From: Candidatus Phosphitivorax anaerolimi
GTDB lineage: Bacteria; Desulfobacterota; Desulfomonilia; UBA1062
Length of the DNA stretch: 64,000 bases
Direction: 5' to 3'
Assembly: GCA_001896555.1 (NCBI GenBank)
Contig: MPOS01000048.1
Location: 1 to 64,000 of the forward strand
This document shows positions 1 through 7,622 of this stretch, piece by piece (position 1 is the stretch's first letter; every line of letters begins with the position of its first letter). The notes under the pieces are model-generated. The model worked only from the letters and a program-made list of their open reading frames with translations, searched no databases and had not been told where the DNA came from. Both the position numbers and the translations under genes were made by a program.

Positions 1-1
1 G

Positions 2-145
2 GTGCGACATGAACTCCGGCTTGAGCTGGTCAGGTGGGGTAAGCCGACATACGGCAGCCATATCCTTGTGGCTTATGCACGGATGGCCGGATACGTTCTC
101 CAGCCGAACCACCTGTATATTGCACAGAGCACGGTAGACGACTAG
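2..145 (+). CDS. 3' end of a phage-type gene, 5' end outside the window
   Basis: An open frame enters from the left edge and ends at a TAG at 143-145, giving at least 47 codons rich in Arg, Tyr and His. No family is recognised. It lies on the same strand as, and about 500 bases before, a terminase small subunit gene, so it is read as part of the same phage or satellite module. The true start is unknown, and the frame could be fortuitous because it is so short. Confidence 0.3.
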   Translation: MRHELRLELVRWGKPTYGSHILVAYARMAGYVLQPNHLYIAQSTVDD

Positions 146-373
146 TGACGCTCAACAGGCGGCGCATGCCTGGCGGTTCATCCATTCCGCAGAATGCGCA
201 CAGGTGAGCCGGTAGTGCCTGTCTCCAGAAAAACACCGGCAGCGGAAGGGGTTGAATTGCCTCGAACCCGCACCCCGGCCCCCTGGCCGTGAGTACCCGA
301 AAGGGGCATCACTACTCATGGCCGCAAAAGGGGGGCCGGTTCTTTCCAAAATACAATAAGCGAGGGCTGCAAG

Positions 374-544
374 ATGGCGAGATCGGCAAGGCACAAGCGA
401 GACAGAAAGAGGGATATCAAACGCGGCTTCATTCCCATGCCGAGGAAAAAGAACGCACAGAATCCCCGAGAACGAATCAGACCATACTCAGACATGGACC
501 GGGACGATAGAATGCAGTGGTGGGCGAATGGTGAGCCCGTTTGA
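374..544 (+). CDS. Small basic protein, 56 aa, phage region
   Basis: An ATG at 374 opens a 56-residue frame that is very rich in Arg and Lys (it starts MARSARHKRDRKRD) and ends at a TGA at 542-544. A second tiny frame, GTG at 531 to TAA at 642-644 (37 aa), overlaps its end and leads into the terminase gene. Tightly nested small basic genes are usual just upstream of phage packaging genes. No family is recognised and the ribosome site is weak. Nothing else supportable is seen in 146-373. Confidence 0.3.
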   Translation: MARSARHKRDRKRDIKRGFIPMPRKKNAQNPRERIRPYSDMDRDDRMQWWANGEPV

Positions 545-663
545 GGGCACTGGTAAGGGGGTACTCGAATATCTTGCCGAAAAACGAGTTTCCCGAAACC
601 GCGCTGGTCCCCACGCGCAGAATCAGCGGGAGATTTTCAAATAAAAATTCTGGAGGCTGACGA

Positions 664-948
664 ATGAAGCCACCGAAACACTTAAAGGCCGATGCCCGGC
701 GACTGTGGGAACGGCTCACAGCGGACTATCAGATTGACGATGCAGCAGGCTTGGTTCTTCTCCAGGCTGCATGTGAGGCCTTCCAGAGGGCGGCAGAGGC
801 CCGGAAGCTGATTGACCGGGACGGGGCTGTAATCGTGGATCGTTTCGGTCAGCAGAAGCCACACCCGGCGATAAGCATAGAGCGAGACGCTCGGGGGCAG
901 ATGATTTCTGCCCTGCGAGCGTTAAAACTGGCACCGGAGGACGAATGA
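664..948 (+). CDS. Phage terminase small subunit, P27-like
   Basis: A 94-residue protein with the layout of P27-type terminase small subunits (COG3747): an N-terminal helix with Ala-x3-Trp, a helical core with a conserved Ala/Arg-rich stretch (QAACEAFQRAAEA), a Gly-centred turn followed by HPA (around residues 65-67), and a C-terminal Leu-x-Leu-x-Pro-x-Asp. In that family it binds phage DNA and starts packaging by the large subunit. GGAGG lies 8 bases before the ATG. The next gene starts inside its stop codon (ATGA-type overlap). No large terminase follows, so this is a remnant, a satellite, or the end of an element running off the left edge. Confidence 0.7.
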   Translation: MKPPKHLKADARRLWERLTADYQIDDAAGLVLLQAACEAFQRAAEARKLIDRDGAVIVDRFGQQKPHPAISIERDARGQMISALRALKLAPEDE

Positions 949-1223
949 CAACACCGAAGGGAACATATCGGAAGCGGAGGAAGACCAGTCTGGGCGGCAT
1001 TCCAAAAATGATTCAGGAATGGTTCAGCGGGGAGCGGCGTATCGCGTTTTACGCTTACACCTGGCCTTATCAGGGGAGGCTGGAAGGCTGGTGGAAGACA
1101 TGGAAGCGGGAGCACCCCGAGGCGGGCATGCCTGCGGATTTGCCGGGATTGGTAGATGGGGCGAGGAAGACCCTACGTCTTAAGGAGTTGCAGAGGATGC
1201 AGAGAGCCGCACAGATTCCATAG
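945..1223 (+). CDS. Hypothetical phage protein, 92 aa
   Basis: Translationally coupled to the terminase gene (4-base overlap) and therefore probably co-expressed with it. It is basic and rich in aromatic residues (several Trp and Tyr between residues 25 and 55). No domain is recognised. It is the last gene before a strong terminator at 1255-1281, and the tRNA-Leu gene follows, so it marks the right end of the phage-derived segment. It could be a packaging or lysis accessory protein; the sequence does not say. Confidence 0.5.
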   Translation: MTTPKGTYRKRRKTSLGGIPKMIQEWFSGERRIAFYAYTWPYQGRLEGWWKTWKREHPEAGMPADLPGLVDGARKTLRLKELQRMQRAAQIP

Positions 1224-1254
1224 GCCGGACCAGACCGACAAGCTACGCGAAGCC

Positions 1255-1281
1255 ACAGCCGGGGCAATGACCCCGGCTTTT
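1255..1281 (+). terminator. Rho-independent terminator of the phage segment
   Basis: A perfect 8-bp stem (1255-1262 with 1269-1276) and a 6-base loop are followed by a run of six T. It lies 32 bases after the last phage gene. Confidence 0.85.
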
Positions 1282-1342
1282 TTATTGTCCTGGAAATGAA
1301 ATTTTGCTGCTTACAATGTGCTTACACTTTTTATTGAACTGA

Positions 1343-1427
1343 TGCCCGAGACCGGATTTGAACCGGTACAGAGCCAAGCTCTGAGGGATTTTAAGTCCCT
1401 TGCGTCTACCAATTCCGCCACTCGGGC
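1343..1427 (-). tRNA. tRNA-Leu (anticodon UAA)
   Basis: On the minus strand the 7-bp acceptor stem (GCCCGAG/CTCGGGC), D arm, anticodon arm with TAA in the loop, a long type II variable arm (CAGAG/CTCTG) and a T arm all fold, which together identify tRNA-Leu. The 3' CCA is not encoded. The 3' end faces the phage-type genes at 1-1223, the usual geometry for an element inserted at a tRNA 3' end. A TTGACA box at 1462-1467 (minus) is a likely -35 element. Confidence 0.95.
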
Positions 1428-1639
1428 ACGATGCATGGGATGTAATATCTGCGGGGAGATCTGTCAAGTATATCAAGGAATCGTTTCCCGGAGCCGGGGC
1501 ATTTTGCTGGGGGATTGTTGCCGTATTCACAAGGATGTTGTCTTATTCAAGGATGACTGGTATCATCCCGATAATACGCTATAAATAGCCATCAGTTTAA
1601 CAGGCAGCCAGGGATAATGTTCATCAGAGAGGAGAACTT

Positions 1640-3256
1640 ATGATCAAAGTGACGTGTCTGGGGGCCGCGGGAAGCGTAACCGGGTCGTGTTTCCTGGTGG
1701 AGAATGTGCACGGGAAAAAGGTCATGGTTGACTGCGGCCTCTTCCAGGGGGGCAAGCAGATGGAGCTTCGCAACTGGAGAAACTGGGACTTCAACCCCTC
1801 GCAGGTTAGCACGCTCTTTCTTACCCACGCCCACATCGACCACAGCGGAAGAATCCCCAAGCTGGTAAAAGACGGGTTCAGGGGCAGGATCATCACCTCG
1901 GCTCCCACGGCCCAGCTCTGCGAGATCATGCTCCTGGATTCGGCCCATGTGCAGGAGATGGACGCCCGGTGGCAGACCAGGAAAAACCGGCGCAGGGCGG
2001 GGGGCATGGACATCAAACCCCTCTACACCGCCGACGATGCGCAGGCCAGCCTGCAGTACCTCCAACCGGTGGAAGAAGACGAGATGATCGCGGTCGAGGA
2101 GGGGATCAGGGCCCGGATCAGAAACGCCGGGCACATCCTGGGCTCGTCGATCCTGGAGCTGTGGATCAGAGACGGCGAGCAGGACATCAAGCTCGTGTTC
2201 TCCGGCGACCTCGGTATGGAGAACCAGCTCATCGTCAAGAGTCCGCAGGAGATCTTCAACGCCGATTACCTCTTCGTAGAATCCACTTATGGAAACCGTC
2301 TGCACAAGGATTTCGAGTCCAGCAAGGAGGAGCTTCTGGAGGCCGTCAACTATGCGGTGTCCAACAATCAGAAGGTCCTCATCCCCGCCTTTGCTGTGGA
2401 GCGAACCCAGGAGATCATCTATGTCCTCAACGAGTTCTTCTGTGCGGGCAGGCTCCCCGATATCCCCATCTATCTCGACAGTCCCCTGGCCATTAAGGCC
2501 ACCGAGATATTCCGGCAGAACAAGAAATACTACGACGAAGATGCCATGGCCATGGTGAACAAAGGCATCGATCCCTTCGATATGCCCAATCTCATCTACA
2601 CCCCCACCACCGAAGAATCCATGACCATCAACGAAAAACCGGGTCCGGCAATCATCATTGCGGGCAGCGGCATGTGCACCGCGGGCAGGATCAGACACCA
2701 CCTCAAGCACAATCTCTGGCGAGAGGGCGCGAGCATGGTAATCGTGGGGTTCCAGGCCCAGGGCAGCACGGGCAGGCAGATCGTGGATGGCAAGACCACG
2801 GTGAGGCTCTTCGGCGAGGATGTGGCGGTCAGGGCCAAGGTGTTCACGATCGGCGGGTTCTCGGCCCATGCCGACCAGAAGGGTCTGCTGAAATGGGTGG
2901 CCAACTTTGCCGAGTCAAATCCCCAGGTGTTCGTGGTGCACGGCGAGAGTTCTACGAGCCTGGACTTCGCTCAGCTCATCCACCAGGAACTCGGGTTCAA
3001 GTCCTATGTGCCGGGCTGGCGCGAGACCCTGTTCCTCAAGCCCAGGGAGTTCCCCATCGAGATCGTTCCGCCGGCTCCGGAAGAGGTGGTCAACCTCGGC
3101 GAGGACATGCTCCAGGCATATCAGGCCGTATCGAGCGAGCTCGATCAGCTCATGTGGCGCATCAAGCGGGCCGATGGCCGGATCAAGATCACCGAAGAGG
3201 ATATCGACCGCCTGAGGTACATCCAGGAAGAGCTGAAACAGATCCTGGTCGCGTGA
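1640..3256 (+). CDS. Beta-CASP metallo-beta-lactamase family nuclease
   Basis: A 538-residue protein of the COG1236 type. The metallo-beta-lactamase signature HxHxDH is at residues 63-68 (HAHIDH), a metal Asp is in FSGDLG near 190, and the beta-CASP insert with the PAFAVERTQE segment and the C-terminal GGFSAHADQ (His motif) are present. Family members are RNA-processing endo/exonucleases that bind two zinc ions and act in the cytoplasm. The length is normal for the RNA-metabolising branch with a C-terminal specificity region. GGAGA lies 4 bases before the ATG. It is monocistronic and convergent with paaK, 19 bases away. Confidence 0.88.
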   Translation: MIKVTCLGAAGSVTGSCFLVENVHGKKVMVDCGLFQGGKQMELRNWRNWDFNPSQVSTLFLTHAHIDHSGRIPKLVKDGFRGRIITSAPTAQLCEIMLLDSAHVQEMDARWQTRKNRRRAGGMDIKPLYTADDAQASLQYLQPVEEDEMIAVEEGIRARIRNAGHILGSSILELWIRDGEQDIKLVFSGDLGMENQLIVKSPQEIFNADYLFVESTYGNRLHKDFESSKEELLEAVNYAVSNNQKVLIPAFAVERTQEIIYVLNEFFCAGRLPDIPIYLDSPLAIKATEIFRQNKKYYDEDAMAMVNKGIDPFDMPNLIYTPTTEESMTINEKPGPAIIIAGSGMCTAGRIRHHLKHNLWREGASMVIVGFQAQGSTGRQIVDGKTTVRLFGEDVAVRAKVFTIGGFSAHADQKGLLKWVANFAESNPQVFVVHGESSTSLDFAQLIHQELGFKSYVPGWRETLFLKPREFPIEIVPPAPEEVVNLGEDMLQAYQAVSSELDQLMWRIKRADGRIKITEEDIDRLRYIQEELKQILVA

Positions 3257-3275
3257 TCGCTTGCGCCGGGGCGCG

Positions 3276-4565
3276 CTAATCCCGGTTATCGAACAGCCGT
3301 CTCGACTTCCTGCCGGTCCGGGGGAGGGTTCCGTAATCAACGATCTCCACGATCCCCCTCACCAGAAGCGCCTTGCGAATGTCCTCGCCGATCTGCCGGG
3401 CGAGCGCCGAGTCACCTTCCGTGCCGGCTCCCCGGGCCCGTTCGACCTTGATGGTCATATAGTCCTTGCCGTCGGGGCCGCGGTCGAGAATGATCTGGTG
3501 CTCGCTGCCGATCCCTTGGTGCTGGGAGAGGATCTCGTCGATATGGCTCGGATAGATGTTTACGCCCCGGATGATAAACATGTCGTCTGACCGGCCCGTG
3601 AGCCTGTCGTGACGGGGCAGGATTGATCCGCAGGGGCACTGCCCGGGGATGAGGCGGGTGAGGTCACGCGAGCGGTAGCGGATGAGAGGCGAGCCTTCTT
3701 TCCTGAGCGTGGTGTAGACCATCTCGCCCACCTCTCCCTCTTTGACCGGCTCCAGGGTCTCAGGGTCGAGGATCTCCAGGATGTAGTAATCAGCCCAGTA
3801 GTGAATGCCGGTGTGGTGTTCGCAATCGAGCCCGGTGCCCGGTCCGTAGACCTCGGTCAGCCCCGGGATGTCGAAGAGGTGATCCGCCCGGAAAAGCTCC
3901 CGGATCTTGTTGCGCATGATGTCGCTCGAACGCTCGGCCCCCATGATGACCTTCCTGATCCTGATCTTGTCCAGGATACCGTGCTTTTCGGCCTCCTCCG
4001 CGAGGAGGAGCGCCATGGACGCGGTGGCGCAGAGCACCGTGGGCTGAAAGTCCACCAGAAACTGCAAGTGGATCTCGATGTTGCCCGGCCCCACGGGAAT
4101 AGCGATGGCACCGAAACGCTCGCAGCCGTTCTGAAACCCGACGCCGGCAGTCCATACCCCATAGCCCACGCAGATCTGCACCCGGTCTTCACGGGTGAGG
4201 CCCGCGGTCTCGTAGCAGCGGGCGAACATGTCGGCCCAGTCGTCGATGTCCTTGGCCGTATACACCATGACCTTGCGCTTGCCCGTAGTCCCCGTGGATG
4301 CATGGATCCGTACGATATCTTCAAAAGGCACCGAGCGAAGCGGCCAGGGATACTCATCCCTCAGGTCGTCAGCCGTGACAAAGGGAAGACGCCTCAGATC
4401 GTCGAGGGTGCGGATGTCTTCGGGCTTCACCCCTGCCCGGTCCAAGCGTTCACGGTAGAAGGCCGATCCTTGGTAGGCATGGTTCACGGTCCACTTCAAA
4501 CCGCGCAATTGCAGTTCGAGGAGTTCTTCTCTTGTTCGGACTGAGGGCATGAATCTCTTTTCCAT
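3276..4565 (-). CDS. paaK: Phenylacetate-CoA ligase family protein (AMP-forming)
   Basis: Adenylate-forming enzyme of the PaaK type: the P-loop-like HASTGTTGKRK motif lies near residue 90, VYGPGTG in the middle, and YRSRDLTR and GRSDDMFIIRGVNIYP towards the C-terminus. It should activate an arylacetate (phenylacetate or indoleacetate) to its CoA thioester using ATP. The start chosen is the ATG at 4565, which has GGAGG 11 bases upstream. An ATG at 4595 overlaps the iorB stop but has no ribosome site. It is last in the operon iorA-iorB-paaK. The context suggests its product feeds IorAB, or arises from it. Confidence 0.9.
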   Translation of the reverse strand: MEKRFMPSVRTREELLELQLRGLKWTVNHAYQGSAFYRERLDRAGVKPEDIRTLDDLRRLPFVTADDLRDEYPWPLRSVPFEDIVRIHASTGTTGKRKVMVYTAKDIDDWADMFARCYETAGLTREDRVQICVGYGVWTAGVGFQNGCERFGAIAIPVGPGNIEIHLQFLVDFQPTVLCATASMALLLAEEAEKHGILDKIRIRKVIMGAERSSDIMRNKIRELFRADHLFDIPGLTEVYGPGTGLDCEHHTGIHYWADYYILEILDPETLEPVKEGEVGEMVYTTLRKEGSPLIRYRSRDLTRLIPGQCPCGSILPRHDRLTGRSDDMFIIRGVNIYPSHIDEILSQHQGIGSEHQIILDRGPDGKDYMTIKVERARGAGTEGDSALARQIGEDIRKALLVRGIVEIVDYGTLPRTGRKSRRLFDNRD

Positions 4566-4591
4566 TGCCTTATTATCCTCCCTGAGGAAAT

Positions 4592-5119
4592 TCATGGTAC
4601 TAAAGCGTCAAAACCGGCTTGGAGCGCCTTGAGGTTCGCCTTCTTAGCCTTGGCCGGAGAGACCCTCTTCACAATCTTTTCGATCTCGGCGCGGTCGATC
4701 CCCAGAACCTGCGCCGTACACCCGAGCACGATCATGTTGACAGCCCCCGGGGCGCCCAGGGACCGCGCGATCCCGGCCGCATCCACGACATGGCTGAAGT
4801 TCCCGGTGTCCACCGCCGTATTGACGATGGAGACGCCGTCCTTCCTGAGCATGGGCAGGTGAGACAGGGCCTCGTGCTCATCGAGCCCGATGAGGACATC
4901 CGCCGCCCCGGGCGGAATCAGCGGGCCCGCATATCGGCCGATCTTGAGGCTCGCCGTGACCGTGCCGCCGCGCATCGCCATCCCGTGGGTCTCCGAGGAG
5001 ATGACCTCGCGGCCCGTTGCAGCGGCCCACTCCGCAAGGGCGCGCGCCAGAAGCAGAATTCCCTGGCCGCCCAGGCCCACCATGAAGATCTGCCGGTCGG
5101 AGCAGGCACCCTGGCTCAT
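4592..5119 (-). CDS. iorB: Indolepyruvate:ferredoxin oxidoreductase, beta (gamma-domain) subunit
   Basis: A 175-residue protein with the 2-oxoacid oxidoreductase gamma-domain pattern: GLGGQGILLLARALAEW near the N-terminus, then SSETHGMAMRGG and a VLIGLDEHEAL segment. With IorA it interconverts arylpyruvates and arylacetyl-CoA, exchanging electrons with ferredoxin. The ATG at 5119 overlaps the iorA stop (ATGA) and has GGAGG just upstream. Longer readings beginning at 5272 are only iorA sequence in another frame. It is coupled upstream to iorA, and its stop lies 27 bases before the paaK start. Confidence 0.93.
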   Translation of the reverse strand: MSQGACSDRQIFMVGLGGQGILLLARALAEWAAATGREVISSETHGMAMRGGTVTASLKIGRYAGPLIPPGAADVLIGLDEHEALSHLPMLRKDGVSIVNTAVDTGNFSHVVDAAGIARSLGAPGAVNMIVLGCTAQVLGIDRAEIEKIVKRVSPAKAKKANLKALQAGFDALVP

Positions 5120-6969
5120 GATTCCTCCTTTGCTGCGATCGCCTCTACCGGGCACACCTGCACGCACACCCCGCAGCCGATGCACAGGGATGTGTCGATC
5201 CGGGCGCGCCTGTCCACGACGGATATCGCCGGACACTCGAACTCCCTGACACAAACCCCGCAGCCGGTGCACTCTTCGGTAATGCGCATCGCATAGCGCG
5301 TCTGCGCCTGCAAGGCCCGGCGATCTTTGATGCAGGGGTGCCGCGCGATGACGGCTGTCACGCCCTCGGTCTCCGTCCGTGCATACGCCTCTCTGACAGC
5401 ATCCGTAAAGCCGCTCATGTCATAGGGATCGTGAACCCGGATGGTCCTGACCCCGCACCCGGCGATCGCCTCTTCCAGCGAGAGCGTGCGGCCGCTGAAG
5501 TCGTTGGTCATTCCCCCGGTGGCCGGCGTGGGCTGGTGGCCGGTCATGGCCGTGGTGGCGTTGTCCAGCACCACGAGTACGAACCTGGCCCCGGTGACCA
5601 GGGCATTGATCGTGGGCGGAATGCCCGCATGAAAAAAGGTGGAGTCGCCGATGATCGCCGCGATGGGCGGCGGAGTGGGAGAGTCCTTGAACGCGTGGAA
5701 AAACCCGGCTGCCTGGCTCACCGCAGCCCCCATGCACAGGCAGGTGTCCACGCCGCCCAGGTTGAGCCCCAGGGTGTAGCAGCCGATGTCAGAGGCATAG
5801 ATCCCACCGGGCAGGGCGCGCTTGATTGCATAGAAGGCGGCCCGGTGGGAGCATCCCGCGCACAGGGAGGGCCTTCGCTGCTGTGCGGAAACCGTAGTGC
5901 GCTTCTGCGCCCGGGTCCCGGTGAACTCCTCGAGCACGAAGGCCACGACCTCCGGAGTGAGCTCGCCTGCATCGGGGACCGTGCCGTCCATCCTTCCCGA
6001 TACCCGTTCACGGTTGATGAACTGCATCTCGATCACCGGTTCGGTCTCTTCCACCACCAGGACCCGAGGGTGTTTTTCCGTGAGAGACGAGAGTGCGCGC
6101 CTGTCCAGGGGGAAGGGCATGTCGATCTTGTAGATGCTGATATCCTGCCGGGTGCCGAGTTCGGCGATAACATCCAGGAGATAGGCGCACGCGACCCCGG
6201 AAGAGACCACAGCCAGCTCGGTGCCGCCTGAGCCGTGCACCAGCCTCGGCCGGGCCCAGGGGTGCTGTTCGATCTCCCGGAGCTTGGCGTTGAGCTCACG
6301 GTGCAGCACGAGCCTGGGGCCCGGAGTGGCCGCCCAGCGGGAAGGGTCTTTCCGGAAGTCGGGCCTGCGGTCCAAGGGTTTGATGTCGGGCAACTCCACG
6401 AGCTGACGTGCATGGCACACCCGGGTGGTGGGTCGTAAGATCACCGGGGTCCTGTAGCGCTCCGAAAACGCGAAGGCCTGCATGGTCATCTCCAGGGCCT
6501 CCCGGGGGCTCATGGGGTCGAGCACCGGCACCTTGGCGTGCATGGCAAAGAGCCGGGTGTCCTGCTCGGTCTGGGACGAATGGGGGCCGGGGTCATCGGC
6601 CACCACCAGGACCAGCCCCCCGGTCACGCCCATGTAGGCTGCGCTGATCACCGGGTCTGAAGCCACGTTGAGCCCAACCTGCTTCATGATCGCGGCCGAG
6701 CGTCTGCCGGTGATGGAGTTGGTAAATGCCACCTCTACGGCGGTCTTCTCGTTGATCGACCATTCCACGTGCACGGCCAAGTTTTTCTGCGATGCCAGAT
6801 TCATGGCCGTTGTGCACACCTCGGATGCCGGGGTGCCGGGGTAGGAGGCCACTACGTTTGCGCCGCTCGCGATGATGCCGTGTGCGATCGCCTCGTTGCC
6901 GAGCAGGATCTCGCGGGCCTTGTCGTCTTGTTTTCCTGTTGATGACGGTGCTCGTGTATGCGTGTTCAT
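5116..6969 (-). CDS. iorA: Indolepyruvate:ferredoxin oxidoreductase, alpha subunit
   Basis: 617 residues, the usual length. The N-terminal pyrimidine-binding domain (GNEAIAHGI, YPGTPASEV) is followed by the TPP domain (CAGCSHRAAF; GDSTFFHAG with DNATTAMTGHQ) and a C-terminal pair of [4Fe-4S] motifs (CTGCGVCVREFECP and CIGCGVCVQVCP). It catalyses arylpyruvate + CoA + ferredoxin = arylacetyl-CoA + CO2, which is reversible with low-potential ferredoxin. It is the first gene of the operon with iorB and paaK. The leader at 7118-7225 carries a tandem-Trp attenuator, so expression should rise when charged tRNA-Trp is scarce. This favours an anabolic (reductive carboxylation) role, although a fermentative role cannot be excluded. 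Confidence 0.95.
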   Translation of the reverse strand: MNTHTRAPSSTGKQDDKAREILLGNEAIAHGIIASGANVVASYPGTPASEVCTTAMNLASQKNLAVHVEWSINEKTAVEVAFTNSITGRRSAAIMKQVGLNVASDPVISAAYMGVTGGLVLVVADDPGPHSSQTEQDTRLFAMHAKVPVLDPMSPREALEMTMQAFAFSERYRTPVILRPTTRVCHARQLVELPDIKPLDRRPDFRKDPSRWAATPGPRLVLHRELNAKLREIEQHPWARPRLVHGSGGTELAVVSSGVACAYLLDVIAELGTRQDISIYKIDMPFPLDRRALSSLTEKHPRVLVVEETEPVIEMQFINRERVSGRMDGTVPDAGELTPEVVAFVLEEFTGTRAQKRTTVSAQQRRPSLCAGCSHRAAFYAIKRALPGGIYASDIGCYTLGLNLGGVDTCLCMGAAVSQAAGFFHAFKDSPTPPPIAAIIGDSTFFHAGIPPTINALVTGARFVLVVLDNATTAMTGHQPTPATGGMTNDFSGRTLSLEEAIAGCGVRTIRVHDPYDMSGFTDAVREAYARTETEGVTAVIARHPCIKDRRALQAQTRYAMRITEECTGCGVCVREFECPAISVVDRRARIDTSLCIGCGVCVQVCPVEAIAAKEES

Positions 6970-7117
6970 GAGAAGATCAACAGCTCCCTTATCTTATCTA
7001 CGATGTTCTCGCCCGCTTCCCATCGCCGGTGCGCGCACGCTGTGCATACGCCCGGCGGATTGCCTTTCCATCAACGGGAGGCTGATGGGGCAGGGCCCGG
7101 TATCCTGCCCGGATAAT

Positions 7118-7171
7118 AAAAAAAGGCGGCTAAAGGGGCCGCCTTCCGGGATGCAGAACTGGAGACGGACC
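7118..7171 (-). promoter_or_regulatory. Trp attenuator: antiterminator/terminator switch before iorA
   Basis: On the minus strand the terminator is an 8-bp stem (7138-7145 with 7123-7130) followed by seven T (to 7118). Its 5' arm can pair instead with 7161-7171: 10 bp between 7171-7161 and 7147-7137 with two single-base bulges. That upstream segment also pairs with the Trp codons of the leader peptide (7199-7190 with 7168-7159, 9 of 10 positions). These are the four segments of classic transcription attenuation. A ribosome stalled at Trp codons frees segment 2 to form the antiterminator. A ribosome reaching the stop at 7175 masks segment 2 and termination follows. Confidence 0.85.
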
Positions 7172-7174
7172 GCA

Positions 7175-7225
7175 TCATTCAGGTGTGAACCGCCACCAGA
7201 GTCTCGAAAGGGCCTTGCCGTCCAT
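7175..7225 (-). CDS. Trp-rich leader peptide of the iorAB-paaK operon, 16 aa
   Basis: ATG at 7225 to TGA at 7175-7177 encodes MDGKALSRLWWRFTPE. Residues 10 and 11 are consecutive Trp codons and a Phe codon follows at 13. The peptide itself probably has no function; its translation senses charged tRNA-Trp. There is no Shine-Dalgarno sequence, but the predicted promoter (-10 at 7234-7239) puts transcription start at or very close to the A of the ATG, so translation may be leaderless, as known for some trp leader peptides. It is followed within 5 bases by attenuator segment 2. Confidence 0.8.
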   Translation of the reverse strand: MDGKALSRLWWRFTPE

Positions 7226-7622
7226 GGAGCACAGTTAAACGTTAAACGGATTTGTTTGTCAATGGAAAGGGCGATGAAAAATCACTGAAGTAATGGAAAA
7301 ATTACTGTCGGGAGAAACGGGGTGATCGTGGAAATCCGCTGTGCAGGCCGTTTCCTCCCGCTTTGGTGAATGTACGCTTCCGCATCCCCCTAAGGAGCAC
7401 CTCTTGAGAGGATGCCTTGGGGATGAACAGAGGTTCAGGATCAAATCCTTCATCACCGGGCAATCAGGAGAAAATGAGAAAGGGGGATGAGGTTTGCCCT
7501 GGGGGCCTATTGATTTGAACATGAGAATCTCTATTATCTGATTTTATCATCCGATGACATCTTAGGCCGCAAGCCGTTTTGGAAAGCAAGGGCATAATAA
7601 AATCTGTGTAAAGGAGCAAAAG
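7226..7622. other. Divergent intergenic region between the ior leader and the PilZ gene
   Basis: Apart from the ior promoter it holds a long imperfect inverted repeat at 7383-7425 (arms CATCCCC/GGGGATG, AAGG/CCTT and GCA-CCTCT/AGAGG-TGC, about 19 bp in total, 4-base loop). This may form a stable hairpin. No convincing gene is seen on either strand. Confidence 0.4.
7234..7262 (-). promoter_or_regulatory. Sigma-70 promoter of the iorAB-paaK operon
   Basis: TTGACA at 7257-7262, a 17-bp spacer, and TTTAAC at 7234-7239 on the minus strand. The -35 is a perfect match and the -10 matches 4 of 6. The expected start of transcription is about 7225, on the leader peptide ATG. Confidence 0.7.

Noticed and set aside
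30-236. 68-codon minus-strand frame with two Cys near the left edge
   Set aside because: All other phage-type frames run on the plus strand; there is no ribosome site and the frame overlaps a better plus-strand frame.
6872-7288. 138-codon plus-strand frame across the iorA start and its leader
   Set aside because: It is antisense to iorA and to the attenuator, with no ribosome site and an unnatural composition; the minus-strand reading explains every feature of the region.
7440-7520. Possible cyclic-di-GMP (GEMM) riboswitch near the PilZ gene
   Set aside because: A CAGGGCAAACC-like string appears on the minus strand, but the second conserved block with GGACGCAAAGCC is absent and the orientation does not face PilZ.
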